The notes: generated by a model from the sequence alone, not told the origin. Positions 9,141-16,537 are shown, counted from the stretch's first letter. The stretch: 64,000 bases of DNA from Bartonella sp. DGB1 (GCF_041345015.1 NZ_CP166769.1:372001-436000), one strand, 5' to 3'. Numbers and translations: made by a program.

Positions 9141-9818
9141 ATGCGAAAAATAAGTAAATATGGTCTTTCTTGTATTAAACAATGGGAAGGTCTACGTTTA
9201 GAGGCTTATCGTGATGTTGCTGGTGTGTTAACTATAGGTTACGGTCATACAGGAAAAGATGTAAAGATAGGACAACAGATTAGCCGTAATCAAGCAGAAA
9301 ATCTTTTATTAAAGGATTTAGCTAGATTTGAAGAGGCTGTTTCAAAATATGTAAAAGTTGATTTAACAGATAATCAATTTGCTTGCTTAGTTTCTTTTGC
9401 TTTTAATATTGGTGTTACTGCTTTTAAAGGTTCTAAGTTATTAAAGAAGCTTAATAAGGGTAACTATGATGCTGTCCCGCAAGAGCTAATGCGTTGGACT
9501 TATAGCGGTGGTAAAATATCACAAGGATTAGTTAATCGTAGGTCAGCGGAGGTCGGTTTATGGGCTAAAGGTTCAAGAGTATCCTCTCAATGTGTAGATT
9601 GTGATAGAGACGAACAAGAGCAGATAAGCAAAACAAAAGAAGGTAAAGCCGTTGCAGTTACCTCTATAGGTGCTTTAGGTGCAACTTTTACCGAGATAGC
9701 TAGAGAAATACAGCCACAATCAGAAAATTTTACCATCTTACGTTATCTCTTTGCCATCCTAACCTTGCTTGGTATTGGATTAACTTTGTTCGCGGTAATT
9801 AAGCGGATGAGGGGGTAA
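9141..9818 (+). CDS. Phage endolysin (GH24 lysozyme) with C-terminal membrane segment
   Basis: 225 residues. Residues 1-145 are a T4-type/GH24 muramidase with the E-8-D-5-T catalytic triad (E16, D25, T31) in KQWEGLRLEAYRD and LTIGYGHTG; DNQFACLVSFAFNIG and GLVNRRSAEVGLW are also conserved. There is no N-terminal signal. After a charged linker with CVDC comes one membrane segment (about 199-219, YLFAILTLLGIGLTLFAVI) ending KRMRG. No separate holin is seen nearby, so the anchored tail may serve in export or membrane damage. The start is fixed by GGAG nine bases before the ATG. Confidence 0.87.
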   Translation: MRKISKYGLSCIKQWEGLRLEAYRDVAGVLTIGYGHTGKDVKIGQQISRNQAENLLLKDLARFEEAVSKYVKVDLTDNQFACLVSFAFNIGVTAFKGSKLLKKLNKGNYDAVPQELMRWTYSGGKISQGLVNRRSAEVGLWAKGSRVSSQCVDCDRDEQEQISKTKEGKAVAVTSIGALGATFTEIAREIQPQSENFTILRYLFAILTLLGIGLTLFAVIKRMRG

Positions 9819-9882
9819 GAGGTAATACTGAAATATATAGCAAATCTAAAAATAATCATTAGATAATAGATATCTAAGGTTA

Positions 9883-9989
9883 TTTCCAAAATTGGAAAAA
9901 ACTTAAAACTTAGGATTATATAGTTTTCGCCAATTCTGGCGAGAACCTCCGTAACTGATTATGTTTGCTTCCCAATTCTGGGAAGCAAA
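9883..9989. repeat. Three variable palindromes upstream of the Rha regulator
   Basis: Three hairpins share a 6-base A/T-rich core (AAAATT or AATTCT) but have different, self-complementary arms: 9883-9898 (TTTCCAA/TTGGAAA), 9923-9946 (GTTTTCGCCA/TGGCGAGAAC, one wobble) and 9964-9989 (TTTGCTTCCCA/TGGGAAGCAAA, perfect 11-base arms). The same pattern recurs inside the next gene. They could be repressor operators, RNA hairpins, or copies of a small palindromic element. Confidence 0.65.
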
Positions 9990-10174
9990 GGTAGAACAGC
10001 TAAAGAATCATCAACAGTAAATTACAAAAAACCATTTGACAAAGGCTAAAAAATATTATAGCCTGATTTTACAGTGCCTCAAAACACTAAATATCTAGCG
10101 GATAAATAACCGAAATTTGTTTACCGTTTCCAAATAATTCGACCTATTACTATGCTGTTCAAGCATGCGTTTTA

Positions 10175-10256
10175 TGTCGGGTGTAGTTATGTCATAAAAT
10201 ACCCGCAAGGGGAAAGCATAACGACGGACTAGATACCGTGTTTTGAGCACCCGACA
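10175..10256 (+). ncRNA. Structured RNA upstream of the Rha regulator, C4-like
   Basis: Nested pairing is visible. An outer stem TGTCGGGTG (10175-10183) pairs with CACCCGACA (10248-10256). A second stem GTTATG (186-191 of the same block, 10186-10191) pairs with CATAAC (10217-10222). An inner CCC-GCAA-GGG hairpin lies at 10202-10211. The right outer arm can instead pair downstream (ACACC 10254-10258 with GGTGT 10266-10270), giving two exclusive folds next to the regulator start. Phage P1/P7-type C4 antisense RNAs sit just upstream of the antirepressor gene and work by such pairing. The identification as C4 is inference. Confidence 0.5.
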
Positions 10257-10305
10257 CCATTATACGGTGTTTAATCAAAACTTGAATATATCTAGGAGAA
10301 AAACC

Positions 10306-11133
10306 ATGGACGGTTTAATCAATTATATAAATAACGCCCAAAAAGCTAAAAAGAACTCTCAATTAAAACAAGCGCAGAATAAAGATGTAGCAACACCAGT
10401 GTTAACTATGTCTAGTCGTGAGATTGCTAAATTGTGCGGGAAACAACACAAGCATGTTATGCGCGATATTAAGCAAATGTTAGAGGGTTTGTATACTATA
10501 AGTAACGAGCCCAAAATTGGGCTGGTTAAAAAAGACGACGCCCCCAAATTTGGGGCGGTTAAAAAAGAAGACGACCTCAAATCTGAGGCGGTTAAATTTG
10601 AAGGTACATATCTTGATAAAAAAGGCGAATCCCGCCCTTGCTATCACCTACCCAAACGCGAGTGTTTAATTCTAGTATCTGGTTATAGCACAACTCTAAG
10701 AGCAAAGATTGTTGACCGCTGGTTAGAATTAGAGCAACAACACGTTCCTCCAGCTAAACTAGCAATAGAAAATCAAGAAGAAATTATATATCAATTACCA
10801 GCTGATGAAAGAGAGCTACCAATAAGAATAAAAGACTGTATCAGAAAACATGCAGAACAATTATCTAATGTTTATCGTGTGGAAGCTGAAAAATATTTAA
10901 CCAAACGTACATATGGTAACGCTGTAGGTAGTAAGAGAGAAGTGACACATAGTAAAATCGATAAATGTTTAAAAAAGGTTTTATATCTTGATGTTGTAGA
11001 TACAGCTTTAGCACAAAACCGTTGGAGTCATCATAGTTTATTCTGTGCGTTAAGGTCTATGCTGGATAAAGATATTAAAGCTATAGAGAAAATACACCTT
11101 AGTGCAGACAAGCAACGAGGAAAAGCTATGTAG
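10306..11133 (+). CDS. Rha-family phage regulatory protein / antirepressor
   Basis: 275 residues from the ATG at 10306, chosen because AGGAG lies seven bases before it; upstream in-frame codons have no such site. Residues 34-145 are the pRha domain: TMSSREIAKLCGKQHKHVMRDI, then YLDKKGESRPCYHLPKREC and RAKIVDRWLELE. The C-terminal half is an ANT-like helical region with no clear domain. Rha proteins regulate phage lysogeny or interfere with host factors. Residues 68-98 are a tandem repeat (PKIGLVKKDDA, PKFGAVKKEDD, LKSEAVK) inserted in the middle of the pRha domain, each copy coded by a palindrome. Preceded by the C4-like RNA, as antirepressor genes often are. Confidence 0.8.
   Translation: MDGLINYINNAQKAKKNSQLKQAQNKDVATPVLTMSSREIAKLCGKQHKHVMRDIKQMLEGLYTISNEPKIGLVKKDDAPKFGAVKKEDDLKSEAVKFEGTYLDKKGESRPCYHLPKRECLILVSGYSTTLRAKIVDRWLELEQQHVPPAKLAIENQEEIIYQLPADERELPIRIKDCIRKHAEQLSNVYRVEAEKYLTKRTYGNAVGSKREVTHSKIDKCLKKVLYLDVVDTALAQNRWSHHSLFCALRSMLDKDIKAIEKIHLSADKQRGKAM
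10508..10588. repeat. Three palindromes within the Rha gene, tandem 33-36 bp units
   Basis: Palindromes at 10508-10523 (AGCCCAA/TTGGGCT), 10542-10555 (CCCCAAATTTGGGG, perfect) and 10575-10588 (CCTCA/TGAGG) repeat with the spacer GGTTAAAAAAGACGACG-like. Arms differ between copies but stay complementary within each copy. They keep the reading frame and encode the PKIG/PKFG/LKSE repeats. Confidence 0.7.
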
Positions 11134-11142
11134 CAAACAATG

Positions 11143-11166
11143 AGCCCTGCAGTAACATGTGGGGCT
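11143..11166. terminator. Weak hairpin between convergent genes
   Basis: AGCCC at 11143-11147 pairs with GGGCT at 11162-11166, extended by TGCA/TGTG with wobble pairs. It lies between the Rha gene and the convergent XRE-ImmA gene. No T-run follows on the forward strand, so terminator function is doubtful. Confidence 0.3.
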
Positions 11167-11195
11167 TCATCTGTTGCCAAGCTAGTTAATAAGTT

Positions 11196-12383
11196 TTAGT
11201 TAAACTTAGATATGCAAAGTTTCTTGTGGACTGATTCAGCAAAATAAGATTCAGATAAATTAAAAAATTGTTTTAATATTTCTATTGATAATGGGAGCTC
11301 ATTTATTAATTCATCAAAAGTAAATTTTCCACTTTTTATAAGTTTTTTGACAACATAATTTAGCAAGAGTGGCTCTTCAAAAGCTAACGCTCCCGGTCCT
11401 GAGTCTAGAGGTTCATTTGTTCTCCACTTTTTATAAGAGATTTGTTTTTGTAAATTTAAGATTTGATACTCGTCAAAAATACCTAGTTGTTTACACCTCT
11501 GAACCATAGATTGAATTGATACTTTCCATCTAGATTTTAAGTGTATAAAAGACTCTACTTTAGTTGAGTAAATTTCATTTAGAAATGATCGTCTAGGTAA
11601 TAAAAAAGCTCCAGCAAAATGATCAGCCTCTTTTTCAATTTGCTTAAGTCGTTTAGGGTCATCTAGTTCTTCTTCAGTAACCCAGGTATGTAAGCAAAGA
11701 TGCGCTAATTCATGGGTTGCGTCAAATCTTCTGCGAACGGCACTTTTTTTATCCGAAGCCAAAAAAATAAAAGGACGATCTCCACTCCAATAAGAAAAAG
11801 CATCAATGTTTTCTTTTTCAAGAGCTAAATGACAGATAAAAATACCCATTTGCTCCAATAAACCCATAACATTTGAAATTGGTCCAAGTCCTAGACCAAG
11901 TTCTTCTCTCAATTTTTCAGCATATTGCTCAATTTCTTCCTTTGTGTAATTATTGGCAACTTTATTTATTGGTTCAAAACTCGGTAATTTAACTTCCGGC
12001 AAATTTAGAAAAGGTTCTAATAATTTTACACTTGCAGTAAACCAAGAAGCATAAATTGCACATGCTCTATTTTTCCATTTGTTATCTACACCTTTTTTTC
12101 GAAAAAAGTTAGCTCCTTGTTGCCCAAAGACAGGATAGCTAGTATTAGTGAAAAATTTTATTGGTTGTTTTAGTTCTTGTAATATTTTATGAAATGTTTC
12201 TGGGTCAGGAACTCTATTTCCTTTTTCATAATTGGATATTGCCTGTCGGCTGACGTTTATGCGAGCAGCTAACTGTGTTTGTGTCAAACGTGCAATTATC
12301 CTAGCTTCAGTTAAGCGATTAGGAACCAAGGCTATCGGTTTTTTTCTAGAGTTAATTTCAATAACTTTAGTATTATTTCTCAT
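11196..12383 (-). CDS. XRE regulator fused to ImmA/IrrE metallopeptidase
   Basis: 395 residues. N-terminal XRE helix-turn-helix (about 22-75: RLTQTQLAARINVSRQAISNYEKG). Zinc peptidase domain from about 150, with H224-E225-L-A-H228 as the HExxH motif and a likely third ligand at E252 (EADHFAGAFLLP), the ImmA/IrrE pattern. Such proteins cleave or control phage repressors (ICEBs1 ImmA) or act as autoregulated immunity/antitoxin-like proteins. The last 100 residues have no known domain. It overlaps the upstream gene by 11 bases, so the two form an operon. Placed between the Rha gene and integrase, where temperate phages keep immunity or defence genes. Confidence 0.85.
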   Translation of the reverse strand: MRNNTKVIEINSRKKPIALVPNRLTEARIIARLTQTQLAARINVSRQAISNYEKGNRVPDPETFHKILQELKQPIKFFTNTSYPVFGQQGANFFRKKGVDNKWKNRACAIYASWFTASVKLLEPFLNLPEVKLPSFEPINKVANNYTKEEIEQYAEKLREELGLGLGPISNVMGLLEQMGIFICHLALEKENIDAFSYWSGDRPFIFLASDKKSAVRRRFDATHELAHLCLHTWVTEEELDDPKRLKQIEKEADHFAGAFLLPRRSFLNEIYSTKVESFIHLKSRWKVSIQSMVQRCKQLGIFDEYQILNLQKQISYKKWRTNEPLDSGPGALAFEEPLLLNYVVKKLIKSGKFTFDELINELPLSIEILKQFFNLSESYFAESVHKKLCISKFN

Positions 12384-13029
12384 GGTTTATTACAGAACTC
12401 TTTAATGTTTCTTTTAGTAAGTTCATATCCTCAGGGTTATAACTTGTATTTTCAATTTCAGCTGATGTTCCTGTTACTAGGTGCGGTTCATGAAGCCAGT
12501 TATTAGAGACCCACTCCCATTGAGATCGCTTATAGTTTGCGGGAAGACCAATTCTTAAGTCATTTAGAGAATATCCAGATGATGAAAAGGTTAGTATAAA
12601 ATGAGGATAAGGTTCGTAAATGATATCAGCAAAACAGTTTTCTTGATAGTTAAATAAAGTTTTATTACCTACAAGTTTCTGTTCACGGAATATGGCTTTC
12701 TTGGGCGGTTTATTACAATTAGCAACTGAATTTATCGAAAATGTAAAACCATGCCCTATTATTTCTAAATATTTTCCTGTTGGTTTAGCAAAATTTTTCC
12801 ATCCACACGTAAATGGCAAAATTCCGCTTTCTATGTTACGTTGTATAACAAAATGAACCCCAATAGATAAGAAGTAACATTTCATGTTATTTACCATTGG
12901 TAGTCCTAGCGCAAGATCATCCTTTCTCATATTTCTTATAACTTTATGACCTTCATTAACGCACTGCATTAATATTATCTTATCTTTTATGGGTATTCGG
13001 GTCTTTATAAAATCTTCTGGATGTATCAT
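12373..13029 (-). CDS. Unknown protein coupled to XRE-ImmA protein
   Basis: 218 residues, no domain I recognise. It begins MIHPEDFIKTRIPIKDKII, has aromatic-rich beta segments (FLSIGVHFVIQ, HFILTFSSSG) and the stretch KRSQWEWVSNNWLHEPHL. No signal peptide or membrane segment. First gene of a two-gene unit; its last 11 bases overlap the XRE-ImmA gene, showing strict coupling. By analogy with operons in which the ImmA-type protein is paired with its target or effector, it may be the substrate or toxin of the pair. That is inference. Confidence 0.7.
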   Translation of the reverse strand: MIHPEDFIKTRIPIKDKIILMQCVNEGHKVIRNMRKDDLALGLPMVNNMKCYFLSIGVHFVIQRNIESGILPFTCGWKNFAKPTGKYLEIIGHGFTFSINSVANCNKPPKKAIFREQKLVGNKTLFNYQENCFADIIYEPYPHFILTFSSSGYSLNDLRIGLPANYKRSQWEWVSNNWLHEPHLVTGTSAEIENTSYNPEDMNLLKETLKSSVINHEK

Positions 13030-13063
13030 AGTTCTTATTATCTTATTTACTTAAAAGAATAAC

Positions 13064-13098
13064 AGTATCAATATGGAGATAACTGTGTCATTGATACT
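13064..13098. promoter_or_regulatory. Inverted repeat, likely operator of the XRE-ImmA operon
   Basis: AGTATCAAT (13064-13072) and ATTGATACT (13090-13098) are perfect 9-base inverted repeats separated by 17 bases, 35-69 bases upstream of the start of the two-gene operon. On the reverse strand the left copy supplies TTGATA, a possible -35 element. A binding site for the operon's own XRE domain is the simplest reading; a terminator for the integrase is the alternative, but no T-run follows. Confidence 0.5.
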
Positions 13099-13118
13099 AT
13101 AGCAACACTATACGAAAA

Positions 13119-14258
13119 TTACCTTTTTTTGTCAACAACAAAATCTGACCATTTTTGCATTATTTCTCGGCGTTGTTCTAAAAAATCAGTTCTTAAATAA
13201 GCCCGTTGTACCTTTTGACCTACTACATGTGATAAAATAGTTTCTGCTATTTCATAAGGGGCTTTTAGTTCTTCTGCTAACCAATTTCTAAGACTAGACC
13301 TAAAACCATGAGGACGAGCATCTAAGCCCATAGCCGTCATAACTTTATACATGGTAACTTCACCTATTGGTCTACCTGCTGAACTAGAAAATACTAAATC
13401 GTTAACCTGATGTGTTTTTGCTATGTCTAATAGCTCTAAAGCTTGCTTTGATAAAGGTACACGAAAATCAGTTACCTTACCTAATTGACCTTTTAAATAT
13501 TCTGCTGGTATCGTCCAGATATCTCCTTTAATTTGTGACCAACGCATATTACGTATAGAGCCACTTCTTGCACCAGTTAAAATAAGTAACTTTAGCGCTA
13601 AATTACTTATTTTTTTATTATTTAAACATTCAAAAAATAATGGTATTTCTTGCCAAGGCATAGAAGGTATATGATTATTTGATTCTACACTTTTACCTAA
13701 TAATATCTTAACGTTAGGTACAGCTAATAAATCTACTTTAATGCCTTTTGCTACAGCATATTTCATAGCTAGATTAACCCTAGATAATATTTTAGTAGCG
13801 GTTTCATTTTTATCTATCCAAAGAGGTTTTAAGCAATCATATAAAATATCCTGATTAATTTTTTCTATTGGGATATTACCAATTTTAGGAAATATGTGTA
13901 CTCTTAGAGGGCTAAGCCATTTTTCATGGTTGCTATTTTTTATACTAGCTTTCTTACTTTCGAATAAAGCATAAATAATTTTTTCTAAACTATTTTCTTT
14001 TTCTGCTGATTTAGATTTAGGTAAAATTCCATCATGAATATTTTTACGTAATATTACAGCTTTTTCTCTTGCCTCTTTTAGGCTAACAAATCTTATAGAG
14101 CCTAAGCTTATAGTTTTACGTTTACCATTTACTGAATAACGTAAAAACCAAACACCAGCTTTTAGGTTGCTTTTTTCTAACCATAATCCACCCCCATCAC
14201 AATATCTACCTCTAGGTGCATTTTTAATAGTAGCATTATTTAACTGACAGTATTTCAA
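13119..14258 (-). CDS. int: Tyrosine-type phage integrase
   Basis: 379 residues of the P4-like integrase group: N-terminal arm-binding domain (LNNATIKNAPRGRYCDGGGLWL, DUF4102-like), central SAM-like core-binding domain (about 90-185), and catalytic domain with R231 (TGARSGS), H317 and R320 (HGFR), H344 and nucleophile Y354 (QRAYLR). All catalytic residues are present, so it could be active. It catalyses site-specific integration and excision and marks the right end of the prophage. No tRNA gene or obvious att repeat is seen within the 300 bases beyond it. Reads away from the plasmid-like remnant. Confidence 0.93.
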   Translation of the reverse strand: MKYCQLNNATIKNAPRGRYCDGGGLWLEKSNLKAGVWFLRYSVNGKRKTISLGSIRFVSLKEAREKAVILRKNIHDGILPKSKSAEKENSLEKIIYALFESKKASIKNSNHEKWLSPLRVHIFPKIGNIPIEKINQDILYDCLKPLWIDKNETATKILSRVNLAMKYAVAKGIKVDLLAVPNVKILLGKSVESNNHIPSMPWQEIPLFFECLNNKKISNLALKLLILTGARSGSIRNMRWSQIKGDIWTIPAEYLKGQLGKVTDFRVPLSKQALELLDIAKTHQVNDLVFSSSAGRPIGEVTMYKVMTAMGLDARPHGFRSSLRNWLAEELKAPYEIAETILSHVVGQKVQRAYLRTDFLEQRREIMQKWSDFVVDKKR

Positions 14259-14494
14259 ATTCTCACCCTTCTACTCACCATTGAACCGTTAATGCAGATG
14301 AAATTATATATAAAACATCTTATGAATTTGAAATTTAAAACTATCATTGAATCCTTAGAAAAGCAAGGCTTTTACTATGAATTTAAAAGGGTATGAATCA
14401 CCTTAAAAAAGGATGGGAATTGCCAAGTAAAAGAACTTTATTTCTTATGAATTCAGGTATCAATTTTTTTATATTTCTAAATATTTCTATAACT

Positions 14495-14540
14495 TTAAAT
14501 CACCCACCCTTTAAAAAAGGCTAACGTTAAATCACCCACC
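14495..14540. repeat. Pair of iteron-like direct repeats
   Basis: TTAAATCACCCACC occurs exactly at 14495-14508 and 14527-14540, 32 bases apart (about three helical turns). Given the decayed plasmid initiator gene nearby, they may be remains of a replication origin or initiator autoregulation sites. Only two copies are seen. Confidence 0.5.
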
Positions 14541-14990
14541 AGAACCTAAAAAACGTGTATAAATTAAGGAGTTACAGCGAAAATTTTTAACGTAACACTT
14601 ATTTAACACTAGGGAGGGTATTTTTTATGGAGGGGTATTTTTTCGCAAATTTTGTGTATAACTACTTAAAATTTATGATTTTTTTGAATTTTACAGATTT
14701 TTTTTAAGAAAAAAAATTACTCTTAGTAGGTTTAAAAATAGCCTTATTTGTTTGCGATTTAAACGTTCACTGAGTGTAATTTAAATTTTTTTTAATAAAG
14801 TTATATAACCCACAAAATAAGAAAATTGAAGCGTTAGAGGTGTAAAAAATTCCTTTTTTAAGAAATTAAAATATTAAAATTTAGCTATGACATTTCTGGA
14901 GTAAATTACACCCTAAATTTTTACTTTTTCTTTTGGTGTAGCTGTTAATTTTTTGCAATTATAATTAATTTATGGTGATGGCAGGATAGC

Positions 14991-15008
14991 AGTTTGTACG
15001 TACAAACT
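14991..15008. promoter_or_regulatory. Perfect 18-bp palindrome, possible operator
   Basis: AGTTTGTACGTACAAACT is fully palindromic, a form typical of dimeric repressor sites. It lies 151 bases upstream of the glycine-zipper gene. No repressor gene is adjacent, so a regulator may have been lost or lie elsewhere. Confidence 0.45.
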
Positions 15009-15158
15009 TCTAAAAACAACATTCGCAATGCTCAAGTTAAGGGTTAATAAATGAGGTTTTGAAATGTTAATTTAAAATAATTTATTTTAGCCTTTACAAA
15101 CAACAAAAAAAGGTTGACTATGAATATAGGTCCTTAGAGTTAACAAGGAGACTAAATT

Positions 15159-15446
15159 ATGAAAAAAATTCTTTTATATATAACATTATTAGCAACATCC
15201 TTTTCTCGTTTAAATATTAATGCTCAAGCTACAACTCCAGCTTTAGTAATTTAACTATTAGGATTGCAGAAAGTTATTGACGATACCAATGAAGGAAGTA
15301 TTTCAGGTGCTGTTACAGGTGGTGCAGCCGGAGCTGTTACAGGAGCAGTAGTTGGAGCAGTAGCTGGGTTTGGTGTATCTGCAGCTGTAGTGTCGTTTAG
15401 AAAGGACGTTTGTAAGAGTAAATTTAAAAATATAGGTAATAGCTAA
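15159..15446 (+). pseudogene. Secreted glycine-zipper peptide gene with in-frame stop
   Basis: A good SD (AAGGAG, 15145-15150) precedes an ATG that opens a signal peptide (MKKILLYITLLATSF, cleavage after AQA). TAA stops it at 15252 after 31 codons, yet the same frame continues to 15446 with VIDDTNEGSISGAVTGG and a glycine-zipper stretch (GAVTGAVVGAVAGFGV). Read through, it would be a 95-codon secreted, membrane-inserting peptide, like some bacteriocins or glycine-zipper lipoprotein-type proteins. A TTG at 15264 is a poor alternative start. Its end overlaps the next gene (TAATG). A bacteriocin role is only a guess. Confidence 0.55.
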
Positions 15447-15628
15447 TGGAATCTAAATTATTAAAATTTATTATACTTATATTAATAGTTATTGTTGCAA
15501 GTGCAATATCTGTATATTTTTCTGTTTATTATTTTAATGAACAATACAAAGATGTACCTTTATTATTATCAAGTGCAATTTGTGGAGCTGCAGCTGCATT
15601 ATTATTTGTACCTAGAAAAAAGAAATAA
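15446..15628 (+). CDS. Small two-helix membrane protein
   Basis: 60 residues with two hydrophobic helices (about 6-28, FIILILIVIVASAISVYFSV; and 38-54, LLLSSAICGAAAALLFV) and a basic end RKKK. Its ATG overlaps the stop of the glycine-zipper frame, so they are coupled. The pairing of a small secreted glycine-rich peptide with a small membrane protein resembles bacteriocin/immunity pairs. No family recognised. Confidence 0.5.
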   Translation: MESKLLKFIILILIVIVASAISVYFSVYYFNEQYKDVPLLLSSAICGAAAALLFVPRKKK

Positions 15629-15789
15629 CTTTAAAGTTGAGTTTTAAAGTTAAACTCTTTCTATTTTTTTACAAAATCCTATAAAGGTTGTAGCTATATT
15701 TTTAGCGTTCATAGGTATGTTTTTAGATAAACAAAAAGCTTCTCCAGCCAATAATTAGAAAAATTTTGAAATAATCAACTCCAGAAATG

Positions 15790-16537
15790 TCATAGTTGAG
15801 TTTTCGTGTTTCTATTTTTCTTTTTTTCAACTTTGTTTTTACAAAATCCAAGGAAAGCTTTATCTGGATTTTTATGTGCTTTTGCTTTATGGTATATTTC
15901 AGGGTTTAATTTTACTCGTGCAGCTCGTGATGATTTAAACTTTCTATTTTTTTCATAATTACGATTTAAAAATAAGATAGTCATCTTTAAGTGCTAAATC
16001 ATATTCAGGTATATAGAAATATTCTTTATTTGTTTCTGCAATATTTTTAATTGTACGGTTAAATTCTTTTTGAGAAGATACTGAACCAACTTTATCTTTT
16101 AAAAGATTTAAGGATATTTTAAAGTTTAATTTATTACCGTAGTGATTGCGTGCTATTTCATATAAACGGCGTTCTAGTGGTTTTTTAATCTAAAATAATC
16201 GCGGTGCAAAGTAAGCACCGGAGTATTTTGTATAGCATAGAATAACTAATCTGATAATTTTAATTATATTACTAACATACAGCCGTTAGGTTCTCTATTA
16301 ATTTTTCTTTGATCTATTAATCCAAATATATTTGTAGTTAGTTTTTGTTCTATTTTTAGCTGTTGTTGATATTGTGGTTACTCTTAACCTAATTAAACCG
16401 TCTTTTAGGTTTTGATAACTCACACTAGTCTTTGCTCTATTAGTTGCATGTAAAAAATCATAAACTTTAAATATTACAAATGGCGATATTTCTTTACCTG
16501 CTTTCTTTGCTTGCATTAATTGACTAGTAGCAAAAAT
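15790..16537 (-). pseudogene. repA: Decayed plasmid replication initiator (RPA family repA)
   Basis: On the reverse strand successive pieces match the RPA/replication initiator protein A family in order: IFATSQLMQAKKAGKEIS and FKVYDFLHATNRAKTS; then, in another frame, FGLIDQRKINREPNG, SD*LFYAIQNTPVLTLHRDYF and RLKKPLERRLYEIARNHYG; then KVGSVSSQKEFNRTIK; and, in a third frame, VKLNPEIYHKAKAHKN with FLGFCKNKVEKK. At least two frameshifts and two in-frame stops are present; one stop (TAG) replaces the tryptophan codon of the conserved DWL motif. About 70 N-terminal residues are missing. It shows that a plasmid integrated here and its initiator was then inactivated. Confidence 0.82.

Larger units (their letters stand above)
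14259..15158. other. AT-rich non-coding junction between prophage and plasmid fossil
   Basis: No gene of normal size. It holds iteron-like repeats, an 18-bp palindrome and one arm of a distant inverted repeat (each listed separately), plus a near-direct repeat GGAGGGTATTTTTT / GGAGGGGTATTTTTT (about 14613-14643). A 24-codon frame at 14322-14396 (MNLKFKTIIESLEKQGFYYE) continues in frame past its stop as ITLKKDGNCQVKELYFL, so it looks like a scrap of a lost gene. The prophage right att site should lie near 14260-14320 but I could not define it. Confidence 0.5.
14885..15795. repeat. 18-bp inverted repeat bracketing 0.9 kb
   Basis: CTATGACATTTCTGGAGT at 14885-14902 recurs in exact inverted form at 15778-15795. 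The pair encloses the palindrome, the glycine-zipper gene and the small membrane protein gene. The right copy abuts the end of the repA fossil. Between 15646 and 15740 there is also a degraded second copy of the repA 3' end (reverse-strand TTFIGFCKKIERV against AFLGFCKNKVEKK), so local duplication has taken place here. No transposase is present. Confidence 0.5.

Noticed and set aside
14200-14320. tRNA or att site next to the integrase
   Set aside because: No cloverleaf, and no exact repeat of the flank could be tied to a left end, which is outside the window.
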